Positions 25,387 through 32,866 of a stretch of 64,000 nucleotides of DNA are shown here, one piece after another. Both the position numbers and the translations under genes were made by a program. The notes beneath the pieces were generated by a model. The model was given only the letters and a program-made list of their open reading frames with translations. It searched no databases and had not been told where the DNA came from. The stretch's first letter is position 1. The number at the start of each line of letters is the position of its first letter. Source of the stretch: Chitinophaga sp. HK235. GTDB lineage: Bacteria > Bacteroidota > Bacteroidia > Chitinophagales > Chitinophagaceae. The DNA lies in the NCBI RefSeq assembly GCF_018255755.1, contig NZ_CP073766.1, forward strand, positions 2,108,001 to 2,172,000, written 5' to 3'.

Positions 25387-25462
25387 TGGTGATCCCGCTG
25401 GGACTCGAACCCAGGACCCATACATTAAAAGTGTATTGCTCTACCAACTGAGCTACGGAATC
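25387..25462 (-). tRNA. tRNA-Lys (anticodon TTT)
   Basis: A complete 76-base cloverleaf including encoded CCA: acceptor GATTCCG paired with CGGGATC, D-arm GCTC...GAGC, anticodon loop CTTTTAA (anticodon TTT) on stem ATACA/TGTAT, T-arm CTGGG TTCGAGT CCCAG. Its 3' end serves as the putative attachment site of the element to its left. Confidence 0.97.
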
Positions 25463-25544
25463 ATTTCCTATCAAACGGAGCGCGAAGGTATAAAAAATAT
25501 TTTCTTCTCCAAAAAAAATTAAAGAAAAATTTCAGACCACAAAA

Positions 25545-25806
25545 AACATCCTCACCAAAAGCGATTTTAATATCATCTGCAAAGACCTCGGCAGGGATAA
25601 TGGAGTACTGAATGATATCATTCACTTTTTGTTTGAAAGGCAGATAAACTACGCGAAAGAATTGCTTTCATTCATACGTGATACGCCACAACAGTGCTAA
25701 TGAAAAACCACATATACTCCTGCATGTTCCGCATCATTATATCGCTTCCTACCTGGGCATCACCAATGTTTCTCTCAGCGGGATCAGAGGCAACCTGAAA
25801 GGATGA
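25545..25806 (+). pseudogene. Crp/Fnr family regulator remnant, frameshifted
   Basis: One frame gives FERQINYAKELLSFIRDTPQ and stops at 25698; the next frame continues PHILLHVPHHYIASYLGIT and VSLSGIRGNL to TGA at 25804. Together they match the C-terminal helix-turn-helix of Bacteroidota Crp/Fnr proteins (consensus VPQ-YIASYLGIT-SLSRIR). The cyclic-nucleotide-like domain is missing and there is a frameshift near 25697, so this is a dead fragment. The rest of the space up to the gene at 26020 shows no coding signal. Confidence 0.65.
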
Positions 25807-26019
25807 CTTCATTTATTAACAAAAGTTAATGGCGCCTCCGGCCCCACTGCTGACCTTCGCATCTTCGCACAGTTCTGCCGGCACAACCTGGGCTCCCGGC
25901 ACTGACGATTTACAATTATTAACCGCCTCTAGCCTCTTTTTAACCCTGTGATTCATCATCCGTGTTTGTTCCTTATTTTTAGCGTTGATAATATCTGCTA
26001 ATTATTAAATCACCACCAC

Positions 26020-27408
26020 GTGTTTTTAAAGGAAACTTATATCAATAGAAGAAACAGGCTGCAATCGGATATGGGCAGCGGTATCATTTTACTACCCGGA
26101 AATGACGACAGCGGCATGAATTACAGGGATAATATCTATCCTTTCCGGCAGGACAGTAGCTTCCTGTATTTCACAGGGATAGACAGGCCCGGGCTTACAT
26201 TTGTGCTGGATATTGATAACAACCGGGAGATATTATTCGGTAATGAAGCTACCGTTGAAGAGATCATGTGGACAGGCCCTGTAGACTCCCTGGCTTCACA
26301 TGCCGCCAGGGCGGGTATTTCAGACGTCAGGCCATTATCGCAGCTGGACAATTTCCTGACACAGGCCGGGAAATTACAGCGCGCTGTCCACTTTCTGCCA
26401 CCCTACCGGCCGGAACATACCCTAAAGCTCTCCGCCTGGCTGGACATCCCGACAAAGGAAGTGGAACAGCGTATATCCGTGAAGTTTATAAAAGCGGTGA
26501 TCAGTCAGCGTGCCATCAAATCTGCAGAAGAAATTGCACAGATAGAAACAGCCGTCAACACCACGATAGATATGCAGCTCAAAGCCATGGAACTAGCGGC
26601 TGCAGGCGTCACTGAAACGGAGATCGCTGGCCGCCTGCAGGCTGTCGCTATCGCCGCCGGTGGTAATATCTCCTTCCCCGTCATCCTCACGGCCAACGGA
26701 CAGTTCCTCCATAACCATCCTCATAAAACAGCATTCCGGGACGGACAACTGGTACTCTGCGACTGTGGCGCTGAAAACGCCATGCGATACGCAGGCGATC
26801 TTACCCGCACACATCCCGTGAATAAAAAATTCAGCACGGCACAGCGGGAAATTTACGACATTGTGTACCATGCCTACCAGGCCGCCGCTGATGCAGTAAG
26901 ACCCGGTATCCGGTTTAAAGACATACACCTGCTCGCCTGCGAACAGATCGCGGAAGGACTGATTGCACTAGGCCTGATGAAAGGCAATGCCAAAGAGGCC
27001 GTGGCGGCAGGCGCACACGCACTCTTCTTCCCCTGTGGCCTGGGACATATGCTCGGACTGGATATTCATGATATGGAAGGTTTGGGAGAAGAATATGTAG
27101 GATATACAGATGATCTGAAGAAAAGTACTGCCTTCGGATTGAAGTCCCTCCGACTCGGACGTGAACTGGAAGAAGGCTATGTACTGACGATAGAACCCGG
27201 CATCTACTTCAACCCCTTGCTCACCGCCGCCTGGCAGGCGGAAGACAAACACCGGGAGTTTATCTGTTACGATAAGCTGGCTGCCTATAATGATTTCGGC
27301 GGCGTACGCCTGGAAGACAACTTCCTGGTAACAGCCGGTGGCAGCCGCATTCTCGGACGTCCATTCGCCAGAACAGCTGCCGAAATAGAAGACCTGATCG
27401 CAAAATAA
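26020..27408 (+). CDS. Xaa-Pro aminopeptidase (M24B) with aminopeptidase P N-terminal domain
   Basis: 462 residues from a GTG start; the N-terminal sequence FLKETYINRRNRL, then GSGIILLPGND, is conserved in the family right from the start, supporting GTG rather than the Met at codon 18. The catalytic domain has dinuclear metal ligands Asp248 (CDCGAENAMRYAGDL), Asp260, His343 (GLGHMLGLDIHD), and glutamates in TIEPGIYF and VRLEDNFL. It removes N-terminal residues before proline in the cytoplasm. It is directly followed by a DUF885 peptidase-like gene, probably a peptide-catabolism unit. Confidence 0.93.
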   Translation: MFLKETYINRRNRLQSDMGSGIILLPGNDDSGMNYRDNIYPFRQDSSFLYFTGIDRPGLTFVLDIDNNREILFGNEATVEEIMWTGPVDSLASHAARAGISDVRPLSQLDNFLTQAGKLQRAVHFLPPYRPEHTLKLSAWLDIPTKEVEQRISVKFIKAVISQRAIKSAEEIAQIETAVNTTIDMQLKAMELAAAGVTETEIAGRLQAVAIAAGGNISFPVILTANGQFLHNHPHKTAFRDGQLVLCDCGAENAMRYAGDLTRTHPVNKKFSTAQREIYDIVYHAYQAAADAVRPGIRFKDIHLLACEQIAEGLIALGLMKGNAKEAVAAGAHALFFPCGLGHMLGLDIHDMEGLGEEYVGYTDDLKKSTAFGLKSLRLGRELEEGYVLTIEPGIYFNPLLTAAWQAEDKHREFICYDKLAAYNDFGGVRLEDNFLVTAGGSRILGRPFARTAAEIEDLIAK

Positions 27409-27423
27409 ATGTTCTTTTATAAC

Positions 27424-28740
27424 ATGAAAAACACCCTGCGGCTACTGCCACTTATATTAATCTTCGCCTGTAACACAGGCCCAACAAAGGATACCGGAAA
27501 AAAGCAGCTGGACCTGCTCGCACAAAAGTATGTGCGCCTCGGACTGAATATCGGGCAGTATGACCCTGATTTTGTAGATGCCTACTATGGTCCCGACTCC
27601 CTGAAGCCCGCATCCAAACAGGGCTCGTTCCCGAAAGACAGCTTCCTCGCAGAAGTAGATGCGCTCAAAAAGGCATTGCAGGACATTTCCGGTGCAACGG
27701 ACAATGATACTATCCGCATCCGCGCCAACTGGATCACACAGCAGCTCACCGCTTTCAGCAGACGTATCAGGATATTCTCCGGCGAATTCAAACCATTTGA
27801 TGAAGAATCCAAAGAATTGTTTGGGGCTGTGGCACCGGTATATCCCGAAGAACACTACCGTTCACTGGTAGCAGAACTGGATAGCCTGCTGCCTGGCAAA
27901 GGCCCGGTACCAGAGCGTTTTCAACAACTGGCCAACCGCTTTGTGATCCCAAAGGATAAACTGGACACTGTTTTTAAAACAGGTATTGAGGAAGCCCGCA
28001 AGCGCACCTTGCAGCATTATGATCTGCCCTCCACAGAGAGCTTTACGCTGGAATATGTCAGCGGCAAGCCCTGGATGGGATATAACTGGTACAAGGGAAA
28101 CTATAAAAGCCTCATCCAGATCAGCGCCGACCTGAAGATCTTTATAGAGAAAGCGATAGACCTGGGCTGCCACGAAGGTTATCCCGGTCATCACGTATAT
28201 AATATGTTGCTCGAAAAAAATCTGTATCACGACAAAGGATGGGTAGAGATCTCTCTGTATCCACTCTTCAGCCCTCAGTCGCTGATAGCAGAAGGCAGTG
28301 CCAACTACGGAATTGAAATAGCTTTCCCTGGAGAAGAGAAAACAACCTTTACCAAAGCAGTGTTATTGCCACTGGCAGGCCTCGACACCACCGGTATCAC
28401 AGCCTATTTCAAAGCACTGGACATAAAAGGCCGGCTCAATTATGCACGCAACGAAGTGGCAAGAGGAATGCTGAACGGCAGCATGTCTGACTCCACAGCA
28501 GTACAGTGGCTGCTGAACTACACCCTGCTCAACCGCGAGGCGGCCGAAAAAGGATTGCAGTTCATCCGCAAAAACCGCAGTTATGTAATCAACTACAATT
28601 ACGGGCAGGACCTGATCAAAAACTATATCAACACCAAAACTGCTGCAGGACAACCGGAGAAAAGGTGGGATGCTTTCGGATATCTGTTGAGCAACCAGAT
28701 CACACCGGCAGATCTGATCAAAGCAGGAGGTACAAAATAA
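27424..28740 (+). CDS. DUF885 family lipoprotein, metallopeptidase-like
   Basis: 438 residues from the ATG at 27424 (an ATG at 27409 adds five residues before the lipoprotein signal). The signal LLPLILIFAC places the lipid Cys at residue 16. The DUF885 metal motif HEGYPGHH is at 250-257. Family members are predicted zinc carboxypeptidases/dipeptidases. The gene begins 15 bp after the aminopeptidase stop and ends at a strong terminator, so both genes form one operon. Confidence 0.88.
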   Translation: MKNTLRLLPLILIFACNTGPTKDTGKKQLDLLAQKYVRLGLNIGQYDPDFVDAYYGPDSLKPASKQGSFPKDSFLAEVDALKKALQDISGATDNDTIRIRANWITQQLTAFSRRIRIFSGEFKPFDEESKELFGAVAPVYPEEHYRSLVAELDSLLPGKGPVPERFQQLANRFVIPKDKLDTVFKTGIEEARKRTLQHYDLPSTESFTLEYVSGKPWMGYNWYKGNYKSLIQISADLKIFIEKAIDLGCHEGYPGHHVYNMLLEKNLYHDKGWVEISLYPLFSPQSLIAEGSANYGIEIAFPGEEKTTFTKAVLLPLAGLDTTGITAYFKALDIKGRLNYARNEVARGMLNGSMSDSTAVQWLLNYTLLNREAAEKGLQFIRKNRSYVINYNYGQDLIKNYINTKTAAGQPEKRWDAFGYLLSNQITPADLIKAGGTK

Positions 28741-28760
28741 ACTGTTCATCTGAAGAAAAT

Positions 28761-28798
28761 AAAGAAACCCTTGCAGAAATGTCTGCAAGGGTTTCTTT
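28761..28798. terminator. terminator after the peptidase operon
   Basis: Perfect 17-bp stem (arms 28761-28777 and 28782-28798) with an AATG loop and T-rich tail. Confidence 0.9.
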
Positions 28799-28887
28799 AT
28801 TTCTCTGAAGAATCAGGTTATGCCTAACCCAAAACTGCAGCTTAAATGTTTATTGATATAATATACATTAACCCCACGCTGCACCCG

Positions 28888-29094
28888 CTAAATAGACGAA
28901 AGAAAGGTAAGAAACAATACCAACGCTAGTATGATCACTATAAATGCGGGAATCATCAATAGTTTTTTCTTTCCGGAGATCAGCGTTGTTTTAACCAATC
29001 CAATTAATCCAACCAAAGGAATGAAAATGATAAACAGTATAAGCGTTCTCGGATTGTTATACCAGGGAGTATAATTTAATGGTCTTATTTTCAT
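28888..29094 (-). CDS. small two-helix membrane protein
   Basis: 68 residues from the ATG at 29094 (an upstream ATG at 29127 would add 11 hydrophobic residues). Two membrane segments: TLILFIIFIPLVGLIGLV and LMIPAFIVIILALVLFLTFL, with a basic linker (SGKKK). The pattern resembles small DUF805/phage-holin-like membrane proteins, but I do not recognise the family. Monocistronic and convergent with the peptidase operon. Confidence 0.55.
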   Translation of the reverse strand: MKIRPLNYTPWYNNPRTLILFIIFIPLVGLIGLVKTTLISGKKKLLMIPAFIVIILALVLFLTFLSSI

Positions 29095-29301
29095 ATAGGG
29101 ATATTTGAACAAATATATAAAAAACACGCCAATCAGCTACCAGCATTCATTTCACGCGACATCTTGACAACTTCCGCCGTTTATTACTATATCCCGCAGC
29201 CAGCGTTCAGTAGCATTAACTAATTCGGGAATCGCCTTTTTTAATATACCTTCAAAAAAATATCAGTGCCTGCTTTTATTTTTATTTTAAAGAATCTAAA
29301 C

Positions 29302-29730
29302 ATGAAACGATTAGCATTAGTAATAGGATTTACTATGGCCAGTATGGCAGGATTTGCTCAGGCCGCCAACGCAATCAAGGGCCTGTGGTTTAACCCGGAA
29401 AAAGACGGGAAGGTGGACATCTATGAATCATCCGGCAAGTATTATGGGAAACTGGTGTGGATGAAAACACCATTTGAGGCCGACGGAAAAACACCACGTA
29501 AAGACAGTAAAAATAAAAATACAAGCCTGAGAGACCGGACCTTACTGAACATGGTAATACTTACCGGTTTTGCATTCGAAAATGGCAAGTGGGTAGATGG
29601 TGAGGTATATGACCCTAAAAGCGGCAAGACTTACAGCAGTGTCATGAGCCTGAAAGGTGACAAACTGGAAATCAGGGGATATATCGGAACACCATTGTTT
29701 GGAAGAACGGCTGTCTTCACCAGACAGTAG
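29302..29730 (+). CDS. DUF2147 domain protein, exported
   Basis: 142 residues from the ATG at 29302; a GTG at 29266 would precede the signal peptide with extra residues. The signal peptide (LALVIGFTMASMAGFAQA) is followed by the DUF2147 beta-barrel-like domain: GLWFNPEKDGKVDIYESSGK, YYGKLVW, LNMVILTGF, GEVYDPKSGKTY and LEIRGYIGTPLFGR. The function of this periplasmic family is unknown. Confidence 0.88.
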   Translation: MKRLALVIGFTMASMAGFAQAANAIKGLWFNPEKDGKVDIYESSGKYYGKLVWMKTPFEADGKTPRKDSKNKNTSLRDRTLLNMVILTGFAFENGKWVDGEVYDPKSGKTYSSVMSLKGDKLEIRGYIGTPLFGRTAVFTRQ

Positions 29731-29814
29731 ACAATATTACCTCCTACCGCCGCACCTGCTTGTATTAAAAAAAATGATACAATTTTGGCCTGCCGGGGAA
29801 TTTCGAAAATAAAT

Positions 29815-29860
29815 TTGCGAAACCGAAAAGTTGCACATATATTTGCAACCAATTGGTTTC
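29815..29860 (+). promoter_or_regulatory. promoter with nested dyad operator for the ArsR-SRPBCC operon
   Basis: The -7 box TATATTTG (29838-29845) fits TAnnTTTG, with TTG at 29815-29817, 20 bp upstream, as -33 element. It is overlaid by two nested perfect inverted repeats: outer GAAACC (29819) / GGTTTC (29855) and inner GTTGCA (29830) / TGCAAC (29844), with equal 5-base spacers. ArsR binding here would block transcription. Confidence 0.65.
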
Positions 29861-29879
29861 GGAAACAAAATAAGCTACT

Positions 29880-30200
29880 ATGAGAAGAGATGTTTTTCAA
29901 GCCATTGCCGACCCCACACGTAGGGCCATCATCGCTTTGCTGGCCATACAAGCAATGACCCCGAATGCGATTGCCGAACATTTTGATTCGACCAGACAAG
30001 CCGTTTCAAAACATTTAAAAATACTGACAGAATGTGAGCTGGTAAAACAAGAGCATCAGGGACGGGAGATTTATTATCAACTTGAAATTGAAAAAATGAA
30101 AGAGATAGATAAATGGCTGGAACAATTCAGGAAGATATGGGAGAATCGCTTTCAACAACTAGACGAACTTTTATCAACGATTAAAAAACAAAAAAAATGA
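29880..30200 (+). CDS. ArsR family transcriptional repressor (SRPBCC-linked)
   Basis: 106 residues with a winged helix (FQAIADPTRRAIIALLA, AIAEHFDSTRQAVSKHLKIL) and no metal-binding cysteines, as in the ArsR proteins that pair with AHSA1/SRPBCC genes. It likely represses its own operon through the dyad at 29819-29860. It overlaps the next gene by 4 bp. Its C-terminal LDELLSTIKK is nearly repeated at the end of that next protein. Confidence 0.9.
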   Translation: MRRDVFQAIADPTRRAIIALLAIQAMTPNAIAEHFDSTRQAVSKHLKILTECELVKQEHQGREIYYQLEIEKMKEIDKWLEQFRKIWENRFQQLDELLSTIKKQKK

Positions 30201-30715
30201 AGCATAATTTGCAGTTCGACTTCCTGGTAGATAAGAAAAAAAATACACTCACCATCAGACGTGAGTTTTTAGCCGACCGCGAATTGGTTTGGGACTGTTA
30301 CACTAAAAGCGAATTGCTGGATAAATGGTTTGCCCCCAAACCGCTGACCACCAAAACAAAATCGATGGACTTCCGTGAAAACGGACATTGGCATTACGCC
30401 ATGGTGGAGCCCAACGGCACAGAATACTGGGGTTGGACTGACTACGTGAAAATCAAACCCATCGACTATTATACCTCCCTGGATGCTTTCTGTGATGCAG
30501 AAGGTGTAATCAATGAAAACCTACCCCGTGCAGAGTGGCTGGTAACATTCACCGATAAAGACGAAAACGCTATAGTAGAAACAGTCGTGACCTATAAGTC
30601 GCTTTCCGATCTGGAAGCGGTTGTTCAAATGGGCATGGAACAAGGAATGATCGCTACCCTGGAAAAACTGGATGAACTTTTATCAACTATAAACCACAGA
30701 AAAAATGAGCACTAA
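30197..30715 (+). CDS. SRPBCC (AHSA1-like) domain protein
   Basis: 172 residues of the START-like ligand-binding fold: LTIRREFLADRELVWDCYTK, SELLDKWFAP, FRENGHWHYAMVEPNGTEYW, GWTDYVKIKP. These proteins bind hydrophobic small molecules; the ligand is unknown. It is translationally coupled to ArsR upstream (4-bp overlap) and to the second SRPBCC gene downstream (11-bp overlap). Confidence 0.9.
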   Translation: MKHNLQFDFLVDKKKNTLTIRREFLADRELVWDCYTKSELLDKWFAPKPLTTKTKSMDFRENGHWHYAMVEPNGTEYWGWTDYVKIKPIDYYTSLDAFCDAEGVINENLPRAEWLVTFTDKDENAIVETVVTYKSLSDLEAVVQMGMEQGMIATLEKLDELLSTINHRKNEH

Positions 30716-31118
30716 AGTCACAGTGACTACTGTCATCAACGCAGACGCTAAAAAAGTTTGGGACTATTACACCCAACCTGAGCACATTACCGGATGGAAC
30801 TTTGCAGATCCTTCCTGGCATTGCCCTTCCGCCTCCAATGATATGCGGGTAGGTGGAAAATATGTGGCAAGAATGGAAGCAAAAGACGGAAGTTTTGGCT
30901 TTGACTTCGAAGCTACCTACAATGAAGTGGTGGATGGTGAAAAACTCTCCTATACCATGCCAGATAGCAGACAAGCAACGGTAGCCTTCCATAAAACCGG
31001 CAACCAAACCGAAGTTGTGGTAAACTTTGATCCTGAAACGGAGAACCCTATTGAAATGCAAAAGGGCGGCTGGCAGGCCATACTTGATAATTTCAAGAAA
31101 TATACAGAAGCCAACTAA
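30705..31118 (+). CDS. SRPBCC domain protein
   Basis: 137 residues, a second START-like protein (VTTVINADAKKVWDYYTQPE, HITGWNFADPSWHCPSA, GGWQAILDNFKKYTEA). It overlaps the previous SRPBCC gene by 11 bp and closes the operon before a strong terminator. Two SRPBCC proteins after one ArsR suggests a paired ligand-handling function. Confidence 0.9.
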   Translation: MSTKVTVTTVINADAKKVWDYYTQPEHITGWNFADPSWHCPSASNDMRVGGKYVARMEAKDGSFGFDFEATYNEVVDGEKLSYTMPDSRQATVAFHKTGNQTEVVVNFDPETENPIEMQKGGWQAILDNFKKYTEAN

Positions 31119-31140
31119 CATCGAAAAACCTGTAATAAAT

Positions 31141-31180
31141 AAAGAACCCTTCAAATCCAACGATCTGAAGGGTTCTTTTT
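31141..31180. terminator. terminator after the ArsR-SRPBCC operon
   Basis: 13-bp stem AAAGAACCCTTCA / TGAAGGGTTCTTT with a 12-base loop and a T5 tail. Confidence 0.88.
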
Positions 31181-31193
31181 AAGAAGGGTCTAT

Positions 31194-31919
31194 TTATGCT
31201 TTGTTAAACGAATCGATCAGAAATCCGAGCAAAATAGCTGACGCGGTAAAAGAGATCATTCCCAGCAGATACGCTATCATAGCATACAAATAGCTGGCGA
31301 ACTTCTTTCCACCCAGAAACTGCCCGATTGCCCATGAGCAATAAATAAGAACAACAGCTGTAGCCAACAGGATCAGATTAGTCCCGGTTATGCCTTCTAC
31401 CAGCGCAAATACAGCAAAGAGAAGCATGCCTGTTCCCATCACAAAACACAGCATAATCAATATTTCGAAGAAATTATAACCACTTTTCCTGCACATTAAT
31501 TTCAGCCAAAAGCCGATAAAAATCCCCATAATGATATTGGAGTAGCCATAGTGGCTTTCGATCCATGACATGATAGCCGTTGTAGCGGAATGTGCCGGCC
31601 CCCCATGATTTCCTTCGATGTGAAAGAAATGGGTAATGCTCGTATAGATCAGGGAAGTGACGATGATAAAAATGATCGGCTTAACAAGCCGGCTCCTGTC
31701 TTCGGAGACAAATGCCCTGATATTTTGTCCGGGCCGCAACAGGAGTGCCTTGATGGTGTAGAGAATTCCCTTTTCAAAATGCAGTATATGCTGAATTTCA
31801 TGCATGATATAATGCCCGTCAACTCTTTTCAAAACAACAGGGCTGCCACAATTGCCGCAATACTTTTCATTTACAGTTTGGTTACAATTTCTGCAACTCC
31901 TGGCACCGGATAATTCCAT
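31194..31919 (-). CDS. DUF3667 protein: zinc ribbon plus membrane domain
   Basis: 241 residues from the ATG at 31919; the longer frame from 31997 adds a stretch before the zinc ribbon. The N-terminus has a two-CxxC zinc ribbon (CRNCNQTVNEKYCGNCG), followed by a conserved soluble linker (LRPGQNIRAFVSEDRSRLVK) and about five membrane helices. The family occurs widely in Bacteroidota with unknown function. The LuxR regulator at 32011 is divergent. Confidence 0.85.
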   Translation of the reverse strand: MELSGARSCRNCNQTVNEKYCGNCGSPVVLKRVDGHYIMHEIQHILHFEKGILYTIKALLLRPGQNIRAFVSEDRSRLVKPIIFIIVTSLIYTSITHFFHIEGNHGGPAHSATTAIMSWIESHYGYSNIIMGIFIGFWLKLMCRKSGYNFFEILIMLCFVMGTGMLLFAVFALVEGITGTNLILLATAVVLIYCSWAIGQFLGGKKFASYLYAMIAYLLGMISFTASAILLGFLIDSFNKA

Positions 31920-32010
31920 AGTATAATATGTCTTTCTGTCAAAAATCAAAACAAAAAGCTTGCGAATGCCTACACCAGCGTGTAAATTTATAGCCATTTA
32001 AATGTTATAA

Positions 32011-32769
32011 ATGAGGAATAACGCCAGTTCGCGCCTATTGACAAAAAATAAGTTAGGGGAAATCGAGGAAACAGACCAGCATGAACAACACTACCTGGAA
32101 GTGGTGAAGGCATTCGCACGCCTGACCTACGAAAGTCTGTACCTGATTGATTATACCGACATGTCATTTGAGTACGTATCAGAGAACCCGTTGTTCCTAT
32201 GCGGGTATTCTGCCGGAGAAGTACTTCAACTGGGTTATGAATTTTACTTCCGGCATGTTCCGGAAAAGGAACTGGAACTACTGACGCTGATTAACGAAGT
32301 GGGATTTGATTTTTATGCAAGCGTTCCTGTACAGGAAAGAAAACTTTACAGCATCACCTATGATTTCCATCTGGTCCAGAAGGATGGTAAACAAATCCTG
32401 ATCAATCATAAGCTGACACCGCTTTTTCTTACCAGCAACGGAAAGATGTGGAAGGCCATGTGTATCGTATCGCTCTCTCATCATCAAGCAGCTGGCAATG
32501 CCCGTATTTATAAACAGGGCTCCGTCGAAATGTGGGAACTGAACGTCGGAAAGAAAATGTGGCATAAGTCTGAAAAGCCTGTGCTCACCGAAAGGGAAAC
32601 AGAAGTTTTACGCCTGCATGCACAAGGGCTCTCCATTAATCAGATTGCGGAAAAGATCTTTGTAGCACCGGATACCATTAAATACTACCGGCGACGGATA
32701 TTTGAGCGCCTGGAAGTAAATAATATTATGGATGCGTTATCTTATGCCGTGAATAGTAAACTTATTTAA
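32011..32769 (+). CDS. LuxR-type transcriptional regulator with PAS-like N-terminus
   Basis: 252 residues. The first 150 residues look like a PAS-type sensor (SLYLIDYTDMSFEYVSENPL), and the C-terminus is a LuxR helix-turn-helix (LTERETEVLRLHAQGLSIN, QIAEKIFVAPDTIKYYRRRI). It may regulate the divergent DUF3667 gene or the MFS gene that follows by 98 bp. No signal or receiver domain is present. Confidence 0.85.
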   Translation: MRNNASSRLLTKNKLGEIEETDQHEQHYLEVVKAFARLTYESLYLIDYTDMSFEYVSENPLFLCGYSAGEVLQLGYEFYFRHVPEKELELLTLINEVGFDFYASVPVQERKLYSITYDFHLVQKDGKQILINHKLTPLFLTSNGKMWKAMCIVSLSHHQAAGNARIYKQGSVEMWELNVGKKMWHKSEKPVLTERETEVLRLHAQGLSINQIAEKIFVAPDTIKYYRRRIFERLEVNNIMDALSYAVNSKLI

Positions 32770-32816
32770 TACCATTATCTGCAACCCGTTTTCCGTTTTT
32801 GACCTGGATCAAGGTT

Positions 32817-32862
32817 TATCGTTTTGCACAATGGCAACTTTGTGCCGGAATTAAAAACGATA
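32817..32862. promoter_or_regulatory. nested inverted repeats before the MFS gene
   Basis: Outer arms TATCGTTTT (32817-32825) and AAAACGATA (32854-32862), inner arms GCACAA (32826-32831) and TTGTGC (32840-32845). The structure ends 5 bp before the ATG, so it may act as operator or as an mRNA leader hairpin covering the start. Confidence 0.5.
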
Positions 32863-32866
32863 TGAA

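Larger units (their letters stand above)
23895..25405. mobile_element. small tRNA-Lys-associated integrative element
   Basis: The outer bounds are identical 15-mers (GATCCCGCTGGGACT): one inside the 3' end of tRNA-Lys (25391-25405), one at 23895-23909 next to an orphan terminator. Similar 36-base repeats with paired TGTATCC boxes lie inside each end (23954 and 25267, 30 of 36 identical). Together this looks like attL/attR of a tyrosine-recombinase element. The only gene inside is a DUF1016 nuclease; there is no integrase, so it is either a decayed remnant or a satellite moved by an enzyme elsewhere. Integration by this route is inferred. Confidence 0.6.
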
